Part shown: one piece after another, positions 13,001 to 23,824 of the stretch | Numbering within the stretch: position 1 is the stretch's first letter | Layout: every line of letters starts with the position of its first letter | NCBI RefSeq assembly: GCF_027172205.1 | Contig: NC_070613.1 | Span: forward strand, 54,906,001 to 54,970,000 | Source of the DNA: Podarcis raffonei | Taxonomy: Eukaryota > Chordata > Lepidosauria > Squamata > Lacertidae | Direction of reading: 5' to 3' | DNA length: 64,000 nt | Made by a program: the position numbers and the translations under genes | The notes under the pieces: model-generated | The model's database searches: none | What the model saw: only the letters and a program-made list of their open reading frames with translations | What the model was told of the DNA's origin: nothing

Positions 13001-16000
13001 ATCACTAGCTGCTCCTGACTTAACTGAGAATCCCATTTTTGAGCCCAATCGGCAATATGCAATATGCAGTCTTGTAGCCAGAGCCTGGAATTACGTTCCA
13101 AGCAAAGAAGAATGGCTGAATAAATTATGTGAATACTTGGAATTAGCAAAGCTGACTGGTTTGATAAGACAAAAACCAAAACATATAACCCAGAAACAAT
13201 ACGGGGGAAATACAGAATAAGAGATACAAATTTGCTTAAAATGTATATAAGAAGTGCAGTGTAAGCGATGGAAGTCAATCAGTGAAATTTTATTATTGAG
13301 ATATTTGTAGAATAAATTTGGAAGAAATTCTTCCAATTTTTCTTCTTATTTTTTCTTTTTCTTTTTTCTTTTCTTCCTTTTTTCTTTTTTGTTATTTTAT
13401 ATATATGTGTGCTTATCTGAAAAATATATGTATGTATGTATTTGTATGTATTTTGCTTGTATTTTGTAATAATTATGTTAAATAAAATTTAATTTAAAGA
13501 GAGAGAGAGAGAGAGCGCATGAGCCTGGACTGAAACACTTGGGAGACTAGCCAGCTCCCCTTCCTATGGAGAGGGCATTTATTTTTATTTTAGATAACAG
13601 ACGCTTTATTCTTCGGCTTGTTCTGACTGTGGGGGTCGCCTCACAATCCTCAGTCTGGCATTCTACCTGGCATAAAGCAGCGCCGCTTCACTGAAAAACT
13701 GTAGAGTTGCCTTTGCAGCTTTATTCTTCGCCCCAGTGTTTTGAATTTTGTTGAATCGGGGTTTTTTTATTAAAAAAACCCCAACGCTGACGCTCTTGCT
13801 GTGAAGCCTTTCTTCCTTCCCCGCTCCCCTGTAGTTTTTGTTACACCTATTTATTTTCCTTAAACGCTTTGGCCTCCTGTTAATTTGCAAATCGAGGCAA
13901 TATTAAAGGCTTTCCGTTTGCTTTCAACGCGAAGGTCTGCAGTGCCGAACGTAAGATAGCAATGCTGACAAAATTGCGCGTGGAGAAAAAGGATGTGAGC
14001 CAGCTAAAAATGAAGCTTTTGGGAATGTTCTTCACCAGGTAGCCTGGGTTAATCCTCTCCTCTCTCTCAAGATATGTCTCCCCATATGTAATGGCTGTTA
14101 TTTGTTTGCTTGTTCCCTTTATAGTTTTGCATGGAGTTGAACCAGCCAACCCTGCCGAACATCCGGAAATGGAAGGGCCATCGAGGATGCTGGAAGACAG
14201 CAGTTTCTGAGAAGCCCTCAGGCCAGCCTCACAAGGTACTGTATTTTTCGCTCCATAAGGCGCACCGGAACATAAGGCGCACCTAGTTTTTAGAGGGGGA
14301 AATCAAGAAAAAAAAGGTGTACTGTATTTTTCTCTCCATAAGGTGCACGCAGCCTGTCCACTTCTCCCAAAGCTTCTTGGGGCTGCCGGGGGAAGCCCGG
14401 GTCCCCCCCCAGCCCCAAAGAGCAAAGAAACCAAAACAGCCAGCAGGATCCATCCCGCTGGCTGTCTGGACTTGTGTCTTGGCGGCTATCCCTGAAGCCT
14501 TCAGAGCGCAGCGGGAACTCACGCTGCGCTCTGAAGGCTTAAGGCGGCTATCCCTGAAGCCTGGAGAATGAGAGGGGTCAGTGCGCACTGACCCCTCTCG
14601 CTCTCCAGGCTTCAGCAAAAGCAACACAAAGCCTCCGGAGCGCGGAGGGAGCGCTCCCTCTGCGCTTCGGAGGCTTCCCGTTGCTATCGCTGAAGCCAAG
14701 GAGCCTGCATTCACTCCATAGGACGCACACACATTTCCCCTTAATTTTTGGAGGGGGAAAAGTGCATCCTATAGGGCGAAAAATACGGTACTCTAGTCTG
14801 CATGCCGTGACCTTTCCACAACATTGTGTTTTTGTCCAGCTGAGGACATAGCTACCCCTTGTTTTGAGCAAAAAGCTTCTATGGTTTTGGTTTTTGCCAA
14901 GGACTGCATTTCAGTTCTGCTTTGAGCTGACTACTCATAACTGGCTTTTCTCCTGGACCTTGTTATTGATTTTGGAAATGCTTATTTCTGTCCGACTGCA
15001 GCAGATTTTGTGCCAGGAAAGCAAAGAGTTTTATTTGTGCGTATAATGTCCCTGCTAGCCACAAACCCAGACAGTATATTTATTTGTTTATGGGTTTCGA
15101 AACGACTAATATAGTGGCTCACTGACAATGTGAAAACAACTATTTAAAAGTACCTGCGCGTAAGAGGATAGCCTGTTGAATTGTAAATATAACATTATAA
15201 ATATGTGGTATCCTTCTGGAGATGGTAATAAAAGCATACATTTACACACAAAAAACACCCAGCACCCTGATCACAGTTGTAAGCACTCTCCTACTCAGAG
15301 TAGACCCATTGAGGTTAATAGATACAGCTAATGTAGGTCCATGAATTTAAACGGGTCTACTAAGAGTAGATACCACCCACACTCATACAAATTCAGTTTT
15401 GCTGTGTTGTACATGGATTCAGCTATGGATGCCCAACTAATCCTTGCTTTGGTCCACATTGCTGTCAATTCAGTTCATTTTTGGAAACTCATTGTTAAGC
15501 GGGCTGAGGGGAGAGGACAGGATCAGAGTGTGAGTGGACCTATATATCTTTGAATATCGGATTGTCTTTCTTTTGCCTCTCAGTGCGTCGAATATTCTGG
15601 CTTCCTGTGGGACACAACAGCAGGGGTAGAGTTGAAGGATGCCATCTCCCATGAGAACCCCCCCACGAATGGCAACGGGAGGCAGACGTATCCTCACCCT
15701 TACGTTGCACATTTCAAGGTAACAGTGCGCAAGAGTTCTTGAGTGAAAGAAATCAAGTGCATGGGCATGTTCTCAGTTGTATTACATCCTCGGGGGAGGA
15801 ATTCAAGCGCCATGCTTGGTCAAAGGTCTGTCAACGCAAGCCAAGGGCGGCACATCCCGTTTTACCGCTTGAGGCAAAACAGGAAGTGCCGTCACTGCCG
15901 CATCCCATACCTGGGTTGCGCCATGGCGGCAGGTTCACTCGAGATCTCATGTGACTTCTGTGAGATCTCACAAGATCTCGCCAGAAATCGGTGCCCATGC

Positions 16001-17691
16001 TGTAGAATGGAGATTGTTATTAGTATACAGTGGCACCTCGGTTTAAGAACAGTCCTGTTTAAGAAAGATTCGGTTCACAAATTCCACAAAACCGGAAATA
16101 GTGTCCTGGTTTGAGAACTTTACCTTGGTCTAAGAACGGATTCTGAACGGTGGAAGGGCACCAGCGGCAGGAGGCCTCAGTAGGGAAAGCGCGCCTCGAT
16201 TTAAGAACGGTTTTGGTTTAAGAACGGACTTCTGGAACAGATAAAGTTCATAAACCGAGGTACCACTGTATATCATTTCTCATATATGTACAAACAGAAC
16301 AACCATTTACTTTTGATTGCTTAATAATACACTTGTCTCTTTGTACATAGAGGATGGTCATCTTGATAGTCACTGCTGGTGGGTGAATGTGAATAAGGGA
16401 ATGTTTTTTAAAGGTGCTGTGTTTGAAGTTTGGCATCGATGTCTGAGGGCGTCTTTCTTAAGGGAACAAATCTGGGTTATTCAAATGTGTGTGCGTGTCA
16501 TAACTGGGCACATAAAGCAGTTTTCTTGAAACTTAGATGACAGAGTTTTGTGGCTGCCAACACTTTTGTCGTATTTCCTTCAAGACATTTTATATAGTAA
16601 GCGACAAATAAATGTAATTAATACTAACACATTGCTTGCACCTGTCTAGGTTGGACTGAATGACCTAACGTTGGTTAACCTTCATCTGACTCCTTTGCCC
16701 TCAGTGGGAGAAAATGCTGTGAAAAACCACGATAGTCATAAATTAGCAGCCTTTGCACAGACGCTGCAGGAAACACTGAAAGGTAAGGCCATGTTTTTCT
16801 TCAGCGTCAAGCAGTTTGCTTAAAAACAATAAAAACTAGCAGATGGGACTCTTCATCTACTTAAGCTGCAATCTGCACACACTTACCTGTTAAGTGGGAT
16901 TTATTTTTGAGTAGATATGCACAGAATTGCACTGTTTATTTTCAGAAGCTGTGTCAATTCTCAGCAGTTTCATATGCCCCAGTAGTTCCTTGGCGAGGGG
17001 TGCTTCTTTGACGCAAGGCCCTTTAGAAGTTGCCCATTTGCAGGCTAGATCCAAACCTCCCCTGCAATCAGCCGTTTTACCTTTTGCAGGCTGGCTTTGT
17101 AGGGAATACATAAAGGTAAAGGTAAAGGGACCCCTGACAGTTAAGTCCAGTCGTCAGTGACTCTGGGGTTGCAGCACTCTTCTCGCTTTACTGGCTGAGG
17201 GAGCTGGCGTTTGTCCGCTTTCACAGACAGTTTTTCTGGGTCAGGTGGGCAGCATGACTAAGCCTCTTCTGGTGAAACCAGAGCAGTGCATGGAGACACC
17301 ATTTACCTTCCCACTGGAGTGGTACCTATTTATCTACTTGCACTTTGACGTGCTTTCGATCTGCTAGGTTGGCAGGAGCAGGGACTGAGCAACGGGAGCT
17401 CACCCCGTTGTGGGGACTTGAACCGCCAACCTTCCAATCGGCAAGCCCAAGAGGCACAGTGGTTTAAACCACAGCGCCACCCTCGTCCATTTTGGCATCA
17501 TCAGAAGACCTGATGTTTTCATCCCCAAAAAAGTTTTTGATTTGAGTTTCCATTGAAATGAGGCTGCATTTTAATGTTTTAATGTTGTATTTTAATCTTG
17601 TTTTTAAGTTGCATTTCACTAAATTTTTTTTTATATCGGTTGTTAGCCGCCCTGAGCCTGGTCTTGGCTAGGGAGGGCGGGGTATAAATAA

Positions 17692-17739
<48 letters not shown>

Positions 17740-20700
17740 TACTACTACTACTACATCAAGTAGACTGGTATCCAATTTAAAAAGCCAGTCAATGAATCAC
17801 ATACATTTTAGTCAATTCATTGATTAAATGTGCATAAAATTTGAATATGGGAAGGAACAGTTGTTCCAAAAAAAAAGTTGTATTCCTTTTTAGATGGCAT
17901 ACCCATGTGTCTTAGGAGACATCATTTTAAAAATAGCATCCCCCCCCCCCAGTGTCAGGGAAAAGGTAGAATGGTATTTCAAAATGGTGCTTGTCAATGA
18001 CAGTTTTGATAAGCAATTGCATTTAAACTATTCCTTTTTTTTTACCTTAAATCTGCAAAGTTAGATGCAGATAGATTCTGGGAAGCCATCCTGATTTCAC
18101 CGTAGTTAATGTAGCCCTTGGGCCTCTGTTGGGGGACAGGAGAGGCCAGCACTTTTGTTTACTGTTTAACAAAGGCCAAAAATGTTGGACGACTTAGCTC
18201 CATTTTCCAAGGTCAGCAGCTTAAAATATTCTGAATCAACACCCATCTCCAGTTTCAGAAGAGGTGTGTGAAGAGTACAGCTAACAAATACTCAACTTGT
18301 CATTTTTGTTTTGAGTTAAGAGGCATCAATTGTGTTTTGCTGGGTTTGATTACCCTGTTGTGATATTTTTTTAGCAGGGAGGGGAAGTATAGAAAGTTCT
18401 GCAGATCTGATTTGGACTCAGCAATACTTTGAAAGACTGGAGCTGAAGTCAAGTACGCTGTGTCACAATTTAATTAGTGCCTACCTCCATTGGTGTTGTT
18501 TTGTGTGTTTTTTTAACATTTATTTTAAAGTTGGAACACATCTTCCAGAATTGTTTTTCTCTTCTCCATTAGGCAAGTATTGATTTCTTTCTGGTTCAAA
18601 TGGAGTTGAAAATAGTAATGTCCTTGCTGTTAAATGGAAGCACTCTCAGCAACATTCTGAGGTCTGTGAGGTTTTCAACACTGTCCAAAGTGTATTTACT
18701 CAGAAGAAAGTTGCACTGACTTCAGTGGCGCTTAGTACGATGGTGGTTGCAAAGTTGCATTTTCAAGTCGTCATCCCCCACCCAAGAGCCGTAGTCAAAT
18801 TTATTTGTATTTCACAGACCTTCAGTTTCCAAAAGCAAAATGTTTGATTCCATACAGTGAGGGCAATTTATAAAAAGTGCACTGTAGTAACACGCCTGGT
18901 ACAATTTCTAACTCTTCACTATAACACGGACATACACGTTTCAGATCTGGAATGCGGTTAAATCTTGAAATTAAATAAAAATATTTAAATAGCTGAGGGG
19001 AGGACATTGAAACGAGTTAGCGTAAATGCTTTCCTGTTTTCACATTTCCAGGGCAGGGTGGTTGCTCCCACTTTCGTGGCTGCCCCCCACCGTGGACGTA
19101 GCGAGGATTTTGGGGGGGGCAAAGTTGTTCAGCATTTTTTAGGCAATCAAAGTTGTTGAGCTCTTCTTGGGAAATCACAGGTAAAAGTACACCACCTGCT
19201 GGGGGTGGTGATCCAGAACCTCAGATAATTTAGCACTTTCAATGCTTTTCAATAATATTTGTGGATCGGGGGGGGGCATCTACCCCCTGCACCCCCCCTT
19301 GGGCCCTTGCCCCCCACCCCCTGCTATTCTGGCTAATGTCTAAATATTCCACCCATCTGATTGGGTCACATAATACGTTTATGCACCACAAAGCCACCTC
19401 TCCTTCTGTCAGCCAGGTGTATCAGTTTGGCCACATTGGCTGTTACTAAGAGCCAGCCCAGCCACATCGAGATCTGATCAAATATGATGGTTAAAGGTAA
19501 AGGTACCCCTGCCCGTACGGGCCAGTCTTGACAGACTCTGGGGTTGTGCGCCCATCTCACTTAAGAGGCCGGGAGCCAGCGCTGTCCGCAGACACTTCCG
19601 GGTCACGTGGCCAGCGTGACAAAGCTGCATCTGGCGAGCCAGCGCAGCACACGGAAACGCCGTTTACCTTCCCGCCAGTAAGCGGTCCCTATTTATCTAC
19701 TTGCACCTGGGGGTGCTTTCAAACTGCTAGGTTGGCAGGCGCTGGGACCGAGCAACGGGAGCGCACCCCGCCGCAGGGATTCGAACCGCCGACCTTTCGA
19801 TCGGCAAGCCCTAGGCGCTGAGGCTTTTACCCACAGCATGGAGCTGATCCCAATCAGTGAGCAGGGAAGAGGAACCACATCTTTTTTTCTAATCCGGTTA
19901 GTCTCCTACAATGTCAAAGAACTGCAAGTCCAATGAAGGCAAGCCTTACCCTAAGACCCCATTGTAGGAGGGCATCAAGAACTTCAACGGTCTAATCCAG
20001 GCATAGGCAAACTCAGCCCTCCAGATGTTTTGGGACTACAACTCCCATCACCCCTGACCACTGGTCCTGTTAGCTAGGGATGATGGGAGTTGTAGTCCCA
20101 AAACATCTGGCAGGCCAAGTTTGCCTATGCATGGTCTAATCTGACAGCCCAGAGAGATGGGATCTCTTTTTTGGGGGCCCAAGGATGACGTGGTACCTTG
20201 GAAAACAAATACTTTTATGTTGCTTGATTACTTCCACACACGTTACAGGCCTCATGTTGGATGTGGAGTTGCTATTGTCAAATGGTGCGCATGGTTAGAG
20301 TTAGGAGGAGCCGTACTTTTATAGGGGGTGGTACTTAAGGGTGGCGTTGTGGGTTAAACCACAGAGCCTAGGGCTTGCTGATCAGAAGGTCTGCGGTTCG
20401 AATCCCCGTGATCGGGTGAGCTCCTGTTGCTCGGTCCCTGCTCCTGCCCACCTAGCAGTTCAAAAGCATGCCAAAAAGTACAAGTAGATAAATAGGTACC
20501 GCTCCAGCCGGAAGGTAAACGGTGTTTCTGTGTGCTGCTCTAGTTCGCCAGAAGCGGCTTAGTCATGCTGGCCACATGACCCGGAAGCTGTACGCCGGCT
20601 CCCTTGGCCAATAAAGCGAGATGAGCGCTGCAACCCCAGAGTCGGCCACGACTGGACCTAATGGTCAGGGGTCCCTTTACCTTTTACTTATGGGTACAAT

Positions 20701-23700
20701 GTACCAGCAGCTCCCCCCCCCAAAAAAATGTTTAAAGTGTGACACTTACTGTAACAAATTAATGCTGAGTCCCAGCACTTTTTTTCTTTAAAACAAAAAA
20801 ACCAAAAACGACTGAGGAGTCAACCTAAGATGAAATGATGGGTGCTCTATAGACTGTGAGGGTTGAATGGGCAATGGGTGCATGCGTTTTGAAAACCGCT
20901 ATGTGCCTTCGCTTTTCATTTAACATCTTTGTGATATTTACAAGACTCTGTGTTGTGACAATAGGATATTTACCAGACCATGTGATCTAGACAAAACTCT
21001 TACCTACTGGTCCTTGGTCAAATACCGATTTCCTTTTTCTTAGTTCCCCCCCTCCGCCCCCTGGCTTCCCCCATTGGTCTTACTTGGTCGTAGGATAATT
21101 TTGGATGGATATTTACGTTGGAAGATTAGACTAGAGAGGCCCAACCATATTGGAAAGCACAGTTAAATCCCATGTGGCAATTGCATACCTGTCAGAGATA
21201 AAACGAGTATCATCGTAATGCCTTTGTAGCAAGTATAGCGTGAGCACACTTGGAATACAGTGGACTGTTCCAGCCACTGTGTCTCAGAAATGATATTTAG
21301 AGCTGGAAAAGGTCCCGGAAAGGATAACCCAAAGGAGTGCAGTGTAAGGCTATCTGTTGTTTGTAATTATGACTGTGTACTGCCTGCAGGAACAGAGGCG
21401 GTATGCAGAGAGGGGAATTGTCCTACCATTTCTGGACTTCTCATAGACATTTTGTTGGCCGCTGTGGGCAGAGGGATGCGAGGCCGGTTTAGATTTGGTT
21501 GCATTCAGCAGGGATTTTTGTACATTCTTATTTCCCAGCGTGCACCCCATGCACACAGAGAGGTGTGTTTTGCCATCTGTAGAAACATAGCTGTCAACCG
21601 TCCCTTATTTGGCGGGAAAGTCCCTTATCCCAGCACTGTGTCCCGCTGCTGTCCCTTATTGATGATGTCCCTTAAATTTCCCGGGTTTCAAAGGAAGCAG
21701 CTCCTCTCCCTCCCTCCCTGCCGGCCAGGGAGGAGGGAGGCTCCAACTGTGTTGCTTGGCTGCATTGCTCACCCAATAAGGAGTCTAAGAATGACTGGGG
21801 GGTGGGGCTTGCATGCCTTGTGCCGATCAAATCGGCCATGTTGCCTGGGGACTCGCCTTTGCTCAGTGCTTCTCAGCGGAGAGGTGACGGTGGTTTTCCT
21901 TGCTGCATCCCCTTTGCCGGGTTGCTGCGCTGTGGGAAACACCACTTGAGGCTTTGTTTGGCTGCTGGCTGGGCTTTCTGCCTTTGGCTCGGAGGGGCTC
22001 AGAAGTCGAACATACCTGTGCTCGGAAAATCCCTTATTTTGGCTGCTGATCCCTTATTTTCGAGGCTGCTGGTCCCTTATTTTCAAATCTCTAAGTTGAC
22101 AGCTATGTGTAGAAATCTGAATAGGGTTTGCATGCTTCCCACCTGCACAGAAATGCAATCGGTGTAGGAAAAGTTTGCATTTGAAGCTGCTCTGCTAGGT
22201 TGCAATGGCAAGGCTGTGCTCTTGGAATACTAGATAGTGCTGTTGAGTAGGAGCACCCTCTGCTGGCTGAAGGCCTGCATAGCAGCAGAAACGTAGGAAG
22301 CTGCCTTGAACTGAGCTCAGTATGTACTGGCTTCTCTGACTGGCAGCAGGTGGCTGCAGAAACAGGCTGGCAGCCGTCTTTCCCCTGCCCTATGGGGAGA
22401 TGCTAGAGCTTGAAACCAGGCGCCTTCTGTGTGCAAAGCAGCTGTTCTCAGCGCTGAGCTACAGCCCTTCATCCTAACTCCCCCTGTAGCCTTATGAATC
22501 AACAGGAGATATTCTAAAAATATATCCTACTCAAAAAGCAATAAATTTCCTCCGAAACAGGCACCTAATAGTCTTTGCCACCTGGTATCATGCGAGCATA
22601 AGTCAGTAGTTGCATTGCGTGGGTGCATTTCACAATGTACAGTATTACGGATTCTTAGCATGTTAATTACGGACGTTCATTGAATTTTGAGGCTCTGTTT
22701 TTTGTCAGCACGGCATCCTTATTGAGCTTGTCGTTTGGAGTTGTCTGGGAGCTGAGCATGAGGCACCGTCTTGCCAGGCAGAATGCCAGCGCTGTCAACT
22801 CCGAGAACAAATGAAGAAACTCGGAGGGGGAAAAGAGGGTTGGCAGCAGATTATACGGAAAGATCAAATTTAAACAAAGCAGGCTCACTTAGAATTCAGC
22901 CGCAGTGTTGCAGCTGGAGGAACGGAGTTATACACAGAAATTTAGCAATCCAAATCTAAAGACAAAATAAGTATAAAATGATATACCAAAGGTATTTAGT
23001 TATAGGAAGTTTACAAATATTTATGACAACGTTGTTTTAAGCATTGAAGAAGTAGCTACTAGAAAGTTGACTCTTAAACATCTTCAGTGGGTGGTGGTCC
23101 TTCGGCGGGAATTTTTTAAAATCTGTATTCTCTATATGGTCACATGGGACACCATAAATTGAAACAGGAGGGTTGAGCCACAGAGGTTGTAATCCAATAC
23201 CCACCTTCCAGGGAGGAAGCCCCATAAAGCTTAATGGGACTTACTTTTGAGTAGATTGCACTGTTAGGATGACGTGTGTGTGTGTGTGTGTCTGTCTGTC
23301 TGTCTGTCTGTCTGAAAAATTCAGGGGCTTGTTGGGCAATTGATCAACTGACATATGGTATTTCAGCAGATCTTTGTCAAGAGCTATTTGGATGCTTGGC
23401 TTCAGCTAACTATGGTGTGTATACACCGTACATCCCAAAGAATCATGGGAACTATAGTGCTGGGGATTGTAGCCCCATAAGGCAAACTGCAGTTCCCATG
23501 TTTTGGGGGGGGGTGGTCATGTATGGTGTGTTGCGGCCTGTGTAACTTGGAACAAGAATGGAAGTCCAACAGTTTTTATATTCTTAGAGGTTTGGTTTTT
23601 AGAGGTGTACAAAGCACACTTTAGTGATGGGACCTGGAAATGGGAAATGGAAGTTTATTGTTCTTTTATAGCATTGTAGATGGTCAAAGGTCTACATAAA

Positions 23701-23777
23701 ATTGGTTCTTGATGAAGTCTTGGAGCAACCACATAACCCCCCCCCCCAACATTTTTCTGATGAAAATAAGGATGTCC

Positions 23778-23824
<47 letters not shown>

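Noticed and set aside
21260-21949. Longest non-exonic plus-strand open frame (229 codons)
   Set aside because: It starts outside and runs through a non-autonomous hAT-like element; Cys/Arg-rich translation shows no domain or homology I recognise, and GC-rich repeat DNA explains the openness.
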